From Actinomycetota bacterium (lineage in GTDB: Bacteria; Actinomycetota; Actinomycetes; S36-B12; UBA10799): a stretch of 8,787 nucleotides of DNA. The first letter of the stretch is position 1, and each line of letters opens with the position of its first letter. Below are positions 1 to 6,144 of the stretch, piece by piece. Below the pieces are notes generated by a model, which was given only the letters and a program-made list of their open reading frames with translations, was not told the DNA's origin and searched no databases. A program made the translations under genes and the position numbers. The stretch covers positions 1 through 8,787 of the forward strand of contig DMNR01000350.1 of assembly GCA_003452655.1 (NCBI GenBank), in the 5' to 3' direction.

Positions 1-269
1 GTCACCATTGGGACAGCCATGTTGTGCTCGTCAAGAGCCTTCTTGAACCGCACCAGCGTGGCTTCGCGATCAGCGTCGCTCATTTCGAACGGCACGAGGT
101 CGTCATCGTGGAAGTTGACGCCGTAGGCACCCATCGCGGCAAGGCGTGCGACCGATTCCACGGGATCCACCGGTTCGCGGGTGGCATCCCCGAAGGGGTC
201 ACGGGCCTGCCAACCGACCGTCCAAAGACCAAAGGTGAACTTGTCGTTCGGGGTTGGTTCAAGGCTCAT
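1..269 (-). CDS. xylA: Xylose isomerase, N-terminal part (gene continues beyond the left edge)
   Basis: This enzyme interconverts D-xylose and D-xylulose (and D-glucose and D-fructose) in the cytoplasm, using two divalent metal ions. The 89 visible residues begin [20 protein letters not shown] and match the class I actinobacterial enzyme (about 385-390 aa in full) almost from the first residue. Trp16 of the substrate pocket and the HDDDL motif at 54-58 are present. His54 and Asp57 fall exactly at the Streptomyces numbering. The ATG at 269 is preceded by AGGAG (plus-strand 275-279) with a 5-nt spacer, which supports this start. The rest of the (beta/alpha)8 barrel, including the metal ligands, lies outside the window. 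It is divergent from the aquaporin gene. No xylulokinase or XylR can be seen here. Confidence 0.96.
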   Translation of the reverse strand, partial: MSLEPTPNDKFTFGLWTVGWQARDPFGDATREPVDPVESVARLAAMGAYGVNFHDDDLVPFEMSDADREATLVRFKKALDEHNMAVPMV

Positions 270-418
270 GAGTACTCCTGGCGAGATGTGTGTCCGCTAC
301 TTGCAGAGTGCCGATCCTGGACCTGAGTCGCAATTGTGTTTCACCTGCATGCGTCAAATGTCACCAAATGCCGGAGTCGGTCCGCGAGAGCCATAGCTGT
401 GCGGGATTAAATGCCCCT
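270..418. promoter_or_regulatory. Divergent intergenic region between xylA and the aquaporin gene
   Basis: This 149-bp gap must hold the promoters of both divergent genes. It contains two direct copies of CAAATG at 355-360 and 365-370, spaced exactly one helical turn apart, which could be a regulator half-site pair. I see no convincing -35/-10 pair for xylA. On the aquaporin side the hexamer TTAAAT at 407-412 lies 6 nt before the ATG. The assignment of regulatory role is inferred from position. Confidence 0.4.
407..412 (+). promoter_or_regulatory. Possible -10 element for a leaderless aquaporin transcript
   Basis: TTAAAT matches the TATAAT consensus at 4 of 6 positions and ends 6 nt before the ATG at 419, the spacing expected when transcription starts at the start codon. 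There is no Shine-Dalgarno sequence at a useful distance; the nearest, GGGA at 403-406, is 12 nt away. No clear -35 is seen. This is a weak call. Confidence 0.25.
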
Positions 419-1180
419 ATGGCTAAGAAACTCATTGCCGAATTCATCGGCACATTCGCTCTTGTATTTCTCGCAGTTGGCGCGGCAGTTGCTGGTATCG
501 GCGCAGCGCGCGACGCGACGGCGAACGCAGACTTCATCGTCCCGGCATCTGGCGTGCTGGGCGTGGCAATCGCATTCGGCTTCGTCTTGATGTTCTTGGT
601 GTATGCGATCGGAGGGATCTCCGGCTGTCACATTAACCCTGCCGTGACGATCGCGATGATGGCGACCAAGAAGATCGAGATCGGGCTCGGTCTCGCCTAC
701 ATGGTTGTGCAGGTTCTTGGGGCGATCCTCGGTGGCGCGGCACTCAAGCTCATGGTGAGCGCTTTCGGCGTTGTTGATACTTCCGGCGGTCTCGGGACCA
801 ACGGTTACGGCACGAATATCTCCATGGGCGGTGCGTTCTTCCTTGAAGTTGTGCTGACCGCATTGTTCGTGTTCGCGATCCTGATGGTCACAGACAAGTG
901 GGCGGTTCAATCCCTCGCGGGGATCGCGATCGGCGTCTCCCTGGTTGCTGTGCACCTCGTCGGTATCCCACTCGACGGAACGTCCGTGAATCCTGCTCGG
1001 TCAATCGGTCCAGCGTTGTTCGCGGGCGGGACTGCACTGAGTCAGGTGTGGCTGTTCATTCTGGCGCCGCTTGTTGGAGGCCTTGTCGCGGCAGGCCTGT
1101 GGACGATTACCCGAATTGCCAATGAGTCGGAGGACGACACCGCACTCTCAGACATCCCGGAAGAAGCAGCGAAGGCATAG
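419..1180 (+). CDS. aqpZ: MIP-family aquaporin, AqpZ-like water channel
   Basis: This is an integral membrane channel of 253 aa, the usual length for bacterial aquaporins. It shows the MIP layout of six membrane helices and two half-helices. The two NPA boxes are HINPAVT (Asn73-Ala75) and SVNPAR (Asn191-Ala193). The residues that form the aromatic/arginine selectivity filter in E. coli AqpZ (Phe43, His174, Thr183, Arg189) are all kept here as Phe53, His179, Thr188 and Arg194. This points to a water-selective channel and not a glycerol facilitator. The frame stays open upstream to 290, but homology begins at MAKKLIAEFIGTF, so I choose the ATG at 419. The C-terminal tail (about 235-253) is acidic and probably cytoplasmic. 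The gene is followed after 123 bp by a hendecad-repeat protein gene on the same strand. A role in osmotic balance is inferred. Confidence 0.93.
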   Translation: MAKKLIAEFIGTFALVFLAVGAAVAGIGAARDATANADFIVPASGVLGVAIAFGFVLMFLVYAIGGISGCHINPAVTIAMMATKKIEIGLGLAYMVVQVLGAILGGAALKLMVSAFGVVDTSGGLGTNGYGTNISMGGAFFLEVVLTALFVFAILMVTDKWAVQSLAGIAIGVSLVAVHLVGIPLDGTSVNPARSIGPALFAGGTALSQVWLFILAPLVGGLVAAGLWTITRIANESEDDTALSDIPEEAAKA

Positions 1181-1199
1181 TCGTTCTCGCCAGCGACTA
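1178..1199 (+). terminator. Weak hairpin over the aquaporin stop codon
   Basis: TAGTCGTT (1178-1185) can pair with AGCGACTA (1192-1199), with one G-T pair, around a 6-nt loop. The TAG stop is inside the stem and no T-run follows. It may slow or partly end transcription, or be chance. It is listed because it is the only structure between the two plus-strand genes. Confidence 0.2.
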
Positions 1200-1290
1200 C
1201 GTTCAGTACCCAGGTGTCGGTGCATGTTCACGCAGGTCGCCTCCGGAGTGGGACGGGTGAACTCATGAGGCATCCGACGCCAACGGCGTT

Positions 1291-1296
1291 TACCTT
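1291..1296 (+). promoter_or_regulatory. Candidate -10 element for a leaderless small gene
   Basis: TACCTT fits the TANNNT pattern and ends 7 nt before the ATG at 1304. No Shine-Dalgarno precedes that ATG. Together these suggest a leaderless transcript, a common arrangement in Actinobacteria. No convincing -35 is seen. Confidence 0.35.
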
Positions 1297-1303
1297 TGTG
1301 ACT

Positions 1304-1576
1304 ATGGCAGCTACAGATGACGCAATGGCAAAGGTCCAAGCAGCGATTGAGGCAGCCCAACTGGCAGCAGCAAATCTTGCAGCCGCGGTCGGTGACTTGC
1401 CCGAGAAGGCCGTCGCCGCGCTCCCAGATCAAGTAGCAGGTGTCGCGAACACCGCAAATGATCAGGCGACCGCAGCGATCAATGTCGCTTCTGATCAACT
1501 CAAGTCAGGCGCGGCGGCTCTCTCCGCAGCGGCCAAGGCAGCGGCGGACAAAGCGGCCGGGGTAGTGAAGCAATAG
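1304..1576 (+). CDS. Small alanine-rich protein with 11-residue repeats (LEA- or apolipoprotein-like helix)
   Basis: I do not recognise a named family. The 90-residue product is 39% alanine (35 of 90), has no cysteine or aromatic residue, and has no signal peptide or membrane segment, so it should be cytoplasmic and highly helical. Asp-Gln pairs occur at residues 42-43, 53-54 and 64-65, exactly 11 apart. The register extends to D31 upstream and loosely to residue 84, giving about five hendecads. Hendecads are typical of group 3 LEA proteins, apolipoproteins, synuclein and some right-handed coiled coils. The frame is open back to a GTG at 1214 and an ATG at 1265. The start at 1304 is chosen because low-complexity helix begins there and a TANNNT box sits 7 nt upstream. 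The neighbouring water channel and the composition suggest, by inference only, a role in water stress or surface/lipid binding. Confidence 0.7.
   Translation: MAATDDAMAKVQAAIEAAQLAAANLAAAVGDLPEKAVAALPDQVAGVANTANDQATAAINVASDQLKSGAAALSAAAKAAADKAAGVVKQ
1391..1555 (+). repeat. Five in-frame 33-nt (11-codon) degenerate repeats
   Basis: The protein register (residues 30-84) repeats every 11 codons. At the DNA level only the core is conserved: GATCA at 1427, 1460 and 1493, each 33 nt apart. The remaining positions have diverged, so this looks like an old internal duplication kept for helix geometry and not a recent DNA tandem array. Confidence 0.6.
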
Positions 1577-1580
1577 TTAA

Positions 1581-1622
1581 ACGAAAGCGCGGTTGGCACC
1601 TGTTGGCCAACCGCGCTTTCGT
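1581..1622. terminator. Bidirectional terminator hairpin between convergent genes
   Basis: A perfect 17-bp stem (arm ACGAAAGCGCGGTTGGC, 1581-1597, pairing with 1606-1622) closes an 8-nt loop. It lies 5 bp after the stop of the hendecad-repeat gene and 18 bp after the end of the L,D-transpeptidase gene on the other strand. Neither side has a long T-run. The minus-strand side reads CGTTTAAC after the GC-rich part, so it looks a little better for the transpeptidase transcript. Confidence 0.85.
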
Positions 1623-1640
1623 CATGTCTAAAGTGAAGAC

Positions 1641-2834
1641 TCAGGTCTTAACGCTCTCCCACTTCTTGTACGGGACGTTCCACAAGGCGCCCGGACCGTT
1701 CCAGGTTTCCATTGATCGCCCTGTGCCAGTCGTGACCACCGGGTCGCCGTACTTGACGCGGTTGAAGAACCAAGATGCGACGTCGTAGCTGAGGTTCGAA
1801 CAGCCGTGTGACGTATTCGCATATCCGATGTTGCCGTTCCAAGGTGCCCCGTGCAGGAACTCTCCGGTGTCCGTCAGTCGCATGGCGAACGGAACCTGCA
1901 GGTCGTACTGCTCCGTATTTGTGACACCTTCGTTGGTCATGCGCTGCACGCGAATGATGTCGGTGATCGTCTTGATGCCGGAGCGGGTGGTGAACCCTGA
2001 TCGACCGAGACTGATTCCGAACCGCTTGACCTTTTTGCCGTCGACTGTGGCGTAACCAGAGGTCGTGCGCCCATTAAGGTTGATGATCATTGCGCGCGAA
2101 GTCGCAAATGTTGTCGCGACGGTTCCCTTACCCCATGAATCGGACTTGCCCTTGCCGCCGGCGATACGGGCATTGGTGAGATCGCCAGACAACGTGATGG
2201 TCGCGTGTCCCGGCCAGAATTGAGTCGCGGGTCGGAACGCGGCGGTCGTCGAATCGAGCCAGCGCCAACTGCCGGCCACAGGTGCATTGTTTGCAGTGGC
2301 GGTAATGCGGTCAGTTAGTGCCTTGCGGCTAGCCGTTGGAACTTCCTTGCTGAAGTTCACCTTCGGAATGATCCCCACGCCGTAGCTTGTGGGGCCCTTC
2401 TTCGGCAGGTCCGGCGTCAAGTCCGCGGTGAATGTGTTGGTTGCGGGCCCGGAGACGACGCGCTTCGACAAGAGGGCCGTCTCACCCGTCGATGAGTTGC
2501 GCATCTTGACTTGGTAGCTGTTCGCCTGCAGAGGCTCCAGAGGTGCGGAGGCCCAGGCGTTAGGTGAGGTGACCGTTGACTCCGTTTCACCCGCTTGCGT
2601 CCCGACTGTGACGCGCTCGATGACCCAGGGACTCTTCGCCGTTACCTTGACCTTTTCTCCGGCCTTCAGGTTCGAGGTACTGTCGAGATTTGTAGCAGCC
2701 GTCGAGCCTGGGTCAACATCGGACGCGTCAGGCTGAACGACGTCATCGCGGGTTGACGCGGTGAGGGTCGAGCAGCCACTCAGCGCGAGCGCGCCGATGG
2801 CGATCGCTGCGGTGGTGGTGATGCTCTTGTTCAT
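1641..2834 (-). CDS. L,D-transpeptidase lipoprotein with Ig-like domains and YkuD catalytic domain (LdtMt2-like)
   Basis: This enzyme makes 3-3 cross-links in peptidoglycan outside the membrane, using a tetrapeptide donor stem. The 397-aa product has an N-terminal lipoprotein signal with lipobox LSGC, so Cys21 is the likely lipidated residue. A Thr/Ser/Asp-rich linker follows, then Ig-like beta domains (roughly 55-140 and 145-245), then the YkuD domain (about 247-370). The catalytic signature is complete: His328-Gly329 (LHGAPW), 14 residues, then Ser343-His-Gly-Cys346-Ser-Asn348, with Cys346 as nucleophile. A Trp-rich C-terminal tail (ETWNGPGALWNVPYKKW) matches the C-terminal subdomain of mycobacterial LdtMt2. 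The ATG at 2834 has AGGGA 6-7 nt upstream. It lies 159 bp downstream of the ABC ATPase on the same strand, so it may be partly read through from the exporter operon or use its own promoter. Confidence 0.94.
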   Translation of the reverse strand: MNKSITTTAAIAIGALALSGCSTLTASTRDDVVQPDASDVDPGSTAATNLDSTSNLKAGEKVKVTAKSPWVIERVTVGTQAGETESTVTSPNAWASAPLEPLQANSYQVKMRNSSTGETALLSKRVVSGPATNTFTADLTPDLPKKGPTSYGVGIIPKVNFSKEVPTASRKALTDRITATANNAPVAGSWRWLDSTTAAFRPATQFWPGHATITLSGDLTNARIAGGKGKSDSWGKGTVATTFATSRAMIINLNGRTTSGYATVDGKKVKRFGISLGRSGFTTRSGIKTITDIIRVQRMTNEGVTNTEQYDLQVPFAMRLTDTGEFLHGAPWNGNIGYANTSHGCSNLSYDVASWFFNRVKYGDPVVTTGTGRSMETWNGPGALWNVPYKKWESVKT

Positions 2835-2948
2835 GATGGTCCCTGTTGTGACAGTGGTGGAGACCTAATAGTGCGTCACGCGGCATCGGGATGTCTTACG
2901 CAACGCCGACGGTCACTGTGCGTGTCTTTTCGGTGAGCCGTCACTGCC

Positions 2949-2954
2949 ATTGTA
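2949..2954 (-). promoter_or_regulatory. Possible -10 element for the L,D-transpeptidase gene
   Basis: On the minus strand this reads TACAAT, a 5 of 6 match to TATAAT, about 115 nt before the ATG. No good -35 is visible at 16-18 nt upstream, so this is tentative. The same 159-bp gap also holds an imperfect hairpin (2909-2916 with 2933-2941, one bulge) without a T-run. I see no clear terminator after the ABC ATPase gene. Confidence 0.25.
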
Positions 2955-2993
2955 TTCCCGGAACGCGGCTTTGACCCTTCTGCAACGGAGTGA

Positions 2994-3743
2994 TCAGTGA
3001 CCGTCCAACAGCGTTGTTCCGTCGGACTTGGTCAGGTGTCCATCGAGGATCTCGAAGACTTGATCGGTGTACTCAACCATGCGTAGGTCATGGGTCACCA
3101 TGATCCCGGTCTTGCCGCGCTGCTTGACCTCGCGCGCGAGCAATTGCACGACCTGACGCCCGAGCGCGGTATCGAGAGCGGCCGTCGGTTCGTCCACGAG
3201 AATCAGATCAGGATCGTTCATCAGCGCACGACCAATCGCGACCCGCTGGCGCTCACCACCCGACAGCTTCTCGGGCACGTTGTTTGCCCGGTCGCTGAGC
3301 CCGAGCTCGCCGAGAAGTTCGTCAGCGCGCTTTGCTGCCGCCTTGCGGCTGTGCTTCTTCGGCAGGCTCGCGACGTAGAGCAGGTTCTCACGGGCAGTGA
3401 GGAAGGGGACCAGGTTCGAGGATTGGAACACGAACCCGACGCGTTCGGCTCGCAGGTTGGTTAGTTCCTTCTTACTCATGTCAGATACGACTTGGTCACC
3501 GAGACGAATCGTTCCGCTCGTTGGGGTGAGCAGTCCGCCGATCATGGAGATCAGGGTTGTCTTGCCGGATCCACTCGGCCCTAGGAGTGAGACGAATTGA
3601 CCTTCAGCCACGCTCAGACTTGCTGCGGCGATCGCCGTAACAGCCGTATGTCCCTCACCGTAGGTCTTGGTCACATCGACAACTTCAAGAATTGGCTTGC
3701 CGGTCTGCTGCACATCGGCTGGCGCGACGGTATTGGTGGTCAT
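2994..3743 (-). CDS. ABC transporter ATP-binding protein, MacB/LolD type
   Basis: This is the cytoplasmic ATPase of the exporter formed with the two upstream permeases. The 249 aa show all nucleotide-binding motifs in order: Walker A GPSGSGKT (55-62), Q-loop Gln107 in FVFQSSNL, signature LSGGERQ (160-166), Walker B LILVDEP (180-186) with catalytic Glu185, and switch His218 in VTHD. The FQ-N-VPFLTARENL segment and its pairing with FtsX-like permeases place it in the LolD/MacB/DevA group of mechanotransmission transporters. The first 15 residues are a short extension before the fold. The ATG overlaps the upstream permease stop as ATGA (3740-3743), and GGGAGG lies 9 nt upstream, so translation is coupled. 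The substrate cannot be read from this protein. Confidence 0.95.
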   Translation of the reverse strand: MTTNTVAPADVQQTGKPILEVVDVTKTYGEGHTAVTAIAAASLSVAEGQFVSLLGPSGSGKTTLISMIGGLLTPTSGTIRLGDQVVSDMSKKELTNLRAERVGFVFQSSNLVPFLTARENLLYVASLPKKHSRKAAAKRADELLGELGLSDRANNVPEKLSGGERQRVAIGRALMNDPDLILVDEPTAALDTALGRQVVQLLAREVKQRGKTGIMVTHDLRMVEYTDQVFEILDGHLTKSDGTTLLDGH

Positions 3744-4846
3744 TGCAGAGCCCCTCCCAGAGCTGTGGCGGGATCGATTCGAGCGATGCGGCGCAGTGAG
3801 AAGAGTGCCCCGATCACACTGGCGACGATGGTGAAGATGGAAATCTGGATCAATGACTCCGTCCGGAACAGCGTCGGCACTTGCGCCGGAAGTGCGAGTC
3901 CGAGAAGTCGCGCAGCGATGACGCCGATGATGACGCCGATGATCGATGCCACTAGGGCCTGCGTCATCACGGTATTCGCCAGTCGCCGAGTAGAGGTGCC
4001 GAGTGCTTTGAGTGCGGCGAAGAGTTCGCGTTTCTCAAGCACGATCAGCGCGAAGAACAACGCCACCACCAGAGCGGCGACCAGCAGGGTGGTGTAGATG
4101 ATCGAGTTGAGGGTCGATCGCTGTTCCTTCACACCGGGGATTGCCAGTGCTGCCTCGTCGGTGGACAGAACCGAGGTCCCCGTCACCGGTGGAATTGAGG
4201 CCGCCGTGGTTCCGTTCGAGAACTCCAGTGCGATGGCGCTGTAGTTCGGGGGTAGCCCACGGGTCTCTGGTCGAACGGAGGCTTGCATAGCGCGCCATGT
4301 GGGGATCGTTGTCCAGATAGTTGGTTGGAGTTGGTAGTTCGAGTCCTGGGTAACACCAACCACCGTGACTGAACGGTCGCCGACCTTAATCGTCGAGCCG
4401 ATGGTTGCGCCCTTGTCTACGACGGTCTTGTCGACTGCGGCAGCGCTGTCTTCGCCGGGGTTGGGTAGGCGGCCTTGAGTCAGTGTGGTCGGAATGCCCG
4501 CGCCCCCGGGTTCGACGCCGAACACCGCAAGGTCTAGCTCGCCGTTGGGCCCGGTGCCGGACGTCAGTAAGACGCCGAGGCCTGAGGCCTTCGTGACCCC
4601 GGGGATCTGCCCGTATTTCTGGGCATCCGCGACTGGAACGCGTGATCGGATAAGCGAGCCTTCGGCGTCCGTTGAATACGCGTAGCCGTCAGCGTTGGAC
4701 GAGCGGTAAGCGCCGGTAGAGCCGTAGAACAGACCATCCGAGAGCGCCGAGAGTGTCAGGACCAGGAAGGTGATTAGAGCTAGCGCTCCGATAATCGAGA
4801 GGAACCGACCCCGGGCACGCTTGATTTCGGCGAAGGCGAGCATCAT
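3740..4846 (-). CDS. ABC transporter permease, FtsX/MacB-like (second of a pair)
   Basis: This is a membrane subunit of 368 aa with the classic four-helix FtsX/MacB layout: helix 1 at about 16-38, a large extracytoplasmic domain at about 40-245, and helices 2-4 at about 249-270, 291-316 and 331-351. It is clearly related to the permease encoded just upstream. Shared landmarks are the FG(V/F)(E/D)P segment leading to GRLPN near 109-129, GATIGSTI near 146-153, and a C-terminal RRIxxIDPATA. The two therefore probably form a heterodimer that arose by tandem duplication. The start ATG overlaps the preceding stop as ATGA (4843-4846). A second ATG immediately follows, and AGGTG lies a few bases upstream. 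It has no attached ATPase domain and no HlyD-like adaptor gene beside it. Confidence 0.92.
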   Translation of the reverse strand: MMLAFAEIKRARGRFLSIIGALALITFLVLTLSALSDGLFYGSTGAYRSSNADGYAYSTDAEGSLIRSRVPVADAQKYGQIPGVTKASGLGVLLTSGTGPNGELDLAVFGVEPGGAGIPTTLTQGRLPNPGEDSAAAVDKTVVDKGATIGSTIKVGDRSVTVVGVTQDSNYQLQPTIWTTIPTWRAMQASVRPETRGLPPNYSAIALEFSNGTTAASIPPVTGTSVLSTDEAALAIPGVKEQRSTLNSIIYTTLLVAALVVALFFALIVLEKRELFAALKALGTSTRRLANTVMTQALVASIIGVIIGVIAARLLGLALPAQVPTLFRTESLIQISIFTIVASVIGALFSLRRIARIDPATALGGALQ

Positions 4847-5940
4847 CGGGCACCTGCCGCGGTCGCTGGGTCAATGGATCTAATTCTTCGGATGCTTAAG
4901 AGCCCGGCGGCGAGACTGAAGACCCACACGGCAAGCACGGTTCCGATCACCAGGGTTGGGTCGAGCGATACGGGAATACCGGTGCTCGCTCCTTTAAGAG
5001 CACCCCACACGAGCAGGATTGCCACGGCACTGGCCACGACGACGACGGCCGTGATCTGCACGACGACGCTGCGTGCGAGCCGTCCAGTCGATGCGCCTGT
5101 CGCTCGCAGCAACGTAAATACCCGCATCTTCTGCACGGTCAGGATCAGGAAGAAGAAGCCGATCACGACGATGCTGATAACGAACGTCATGCCCACGAGG
5201 ATTCCGAAGGTCTGACTAACTGATGAGACTCCAGGAATCTTGGCAACAGCGTCGGAGATTGTGTAGCCAGCGGTCCCGGGCACCGTGTTCGCGACCTGGG
5301 AAGCCACGGCTGCTGGATCCGACCCCGGAGTCGTCTCGACCGCGACAGCGTTCAACGGAATGAATGGTGCATTGGGGTTAGCAGCCTTGAGGGCGGCCTG
5401 GTAGCTCGGCAAGTCGACGTAGGCGGTAGGCGCGGCGCTGAACTGCGCGCCAGAAAGGATTCCGACCACCTCCAGCGGAATGTTGGTCGGAAGTAGCGTG
5501 ATGGTGGATCCGATTGTTGCGCCTGCAACGTCCACCGCCGTCTCGTTCGCAGCGTTGGGCAGTCGACCTTCCTTGACACCGTCAGGAGCCCCCGGCTTCG
5601 TCGGGTCGAAACCGAATAGGGCGAGGTCACCTTTGCCGGACGGAAGTTGGGCACTTGTGGTGGTGGTAGCAATACCCCCGGCCGCTGCAACGCCAGGAAC
5701 GGCGGCGACCTTTGCCACAACCGATGGGTCGAGTCGCGACCCCTGGATGTTGTCCCGCGCGCTACTTGAGTAGACGAGTACGTCAGCGTTGAGGTTCTTG
5801 ATTGCGCCAGTGAACGACTCGATTAGCGCGCCTGACAACGTTGACAGGAACAGGACCAGAAAGACCAAGAGTGCGACGGCACCGGAGAGCAGGCCGAAGC
5901 GCAGTTTCGCTCGACGCATCTCAAGTAGTGCAATGCTCAC
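4843..5940 (-). CDS. ABC transporter permease, FtsX/MacB-like (first of a pair, first gene of operon)
   Basis: This 365-aa membrane subunit has helix 1 at about 16-38, an extracytoplasmic MacB-like domain at about 40-243, and helices at about 245-269, 290-314 and 329-349. The C-terminus has the RRIRSIDPATA motif shared with its partner. It starts with GTG at 5940. The Shine-Dalgarno context is odd: AAGGAG is 20 nt away (5961-5966) and the nearer AAGGG (5952-5956) is 11 nt away. The distal AAGGAG partly lies in the arm of a 35-nt palindrome, which could mask ribosome entry. It is divergent from a MarR-family gene, the usual layout for a repressor-controlled exporter. The likely task, by inference, is export of a hydrophobic compound, antimicrobial peptide or lipid. 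The sequence does not reveal the substrate. Confidence 0.92.
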   Translation of the reverse strand: MSIALLEMRRAKLRFGLLSGAVALLVFLVLFLSTLSGALIESFTGAIKNLNADVLVYSSSARDNIQGSRLDPSVVAKVAAVPGVAAAGGIATTTTSAQLPSGKGDLALFGFDPTKPGAPDGVKEGRLPNAANETAVDVAGATIGSTITLLPTNIPLEVVGILSGAQFSAAPTAYVDLPSYQAALKAANPNAPFIPLNAVAVETTPGSDPAAVASQVANTVPGTAGYTISDAVAKIPGVSSVSQTFGILVGMTFVISIVVIGFFFLILTVQKMRVFTLLRATGASTGRLARSVVVQITAVVVVASAVAILLVWGALKGASTGIPVSLDPTLVIGTVLAVWVFSLAAGLLSIRRIRSIDPATAAGAR

Positions 5941-5963
5941 GTTGCTATTCGCCCTTCGTTCTC

Positions 5964-5998
5964 CTTACTTGAGGCTGCTCACAGCAGTCTCAAGTAAG
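5964..5998. promoter_or_regulatory. 35-nt near-perfect palindrome upstream of the ABC exporter operon
   Basis: Arms CTTACTTGAG (5964-5973) and CTCAAGTAAG (5989-5998) are perfect inverted repeats. The inner part pairs too: one G-T pair, then CTGCT with AGCAG around the loop CAC, giving a 16-step stem. As DNA it is a candidate repressor operator. As minus-strand RNA it is a hairpin 23 nt before the GTG start that buries AAG of the AAGGAG sequence. No T-run follows, so it is not a typical terminator. Confidence 0.7.
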
Positions 5999-6010
5999 AC
6001 AAAGTCGACA

Positions 6011-6039
6011 TCGACGTACTTCTTCGATAAACATATAGT
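6011..6039 (+). promoter_or_regulatory. Predicted promoter of the MarR-family gene
   Basis: The pair is -35 TCGACG (6011-6016, 4 of 6 to TTGACA), a 17-nt spacer, and -10 TATAGT (6034-6039, 5 of 6 to TATAAT). The start point would be near 6046, leaving a leader of about 100 nt. The region is distinctly AT-rich compared with its surroundings. On the other strand TATGTT (plus 6030-6035) is a possible -10 for the exporter operon, so the divergent promoters may overlap face to face. Confidence 0.45.
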
Positions 6040-6058
6040 TAGATGTTCGAAGTATCTA
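6030..6058. promoter_or_regulatory. Candidate MarR operator with overlapping dyads
   Basis: Two imperfect palindromes overlap here. AACAT (6030-6034) faces ATGTT (6043-6047), with 14 of 18 positions symmetric. TAGAT (6040-6044) faces ATCTA (6054-6058), with TTCGAA (6046-6051) between them. MarR dimers usually bind 16-20 bp AT-rich dyads that overlap their own promoter, which is the situation here. Binding by the adjacent regulator is inferred. Confidence 0.45.
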
Positions 6059-6130
6059 GCCCCATGGGCCAATGGGTGACGCAGCCCACATCCGCGCGGT
6101 GATGTTTCATGAGGTCTGATTCGCTGGCGG

Positions 6131-6137
6131 AAGGAGG
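6131..6137 (+). promoter_or_regulatory. Strong ribosome binding site for the MarR-family gene
   Basis: AAGGAGG lies 7 nt before the GTG at 6145 and fixes that start over later in-frame candidates, which lack any such signal. Confidence 0.8.
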
Positions 6138-6144
6138 GTGAGTC

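Noticed and set aside
290..418. Upstream extension of the aquaporin frame (43 extra codons)
   Set aside because: The extension resembles no MIP N-terminus. Homology begins at MAKKLIAEF, so the start is placed at 419.
411..440. ATG at 411 with GGGA 4 nt upstream as an alternative start
   Set aside because: It is out of frame with the aquaporin and gives a short meaningless peptide.
407..955. Open frame of 182 codons on the minus strand, opposite the aquaporin gene
   Set aside because: The product is rich in His, Arg, Asp and Glu with no recognisable motif. It mirrors the codon pattern of the well-supported aquaporin on the other strand.
1214..1303. N-terminal extension of the hendecad-repeat protein from GTG 1214 or ATG 1265
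   Set aside because: The extra residues have a different composition from the repeat protein. The TANNNT box and leaderless geometry favour 1304, though the ATG at 1265 is not excluded.
2909..2941. Imperfect hairpin between the ABC ATPase and L,D-transpeptidase genes
   Set aside because: It has a bulge, a 16-nt loop and no T-run on either strand, which is too weak to call a terminator.
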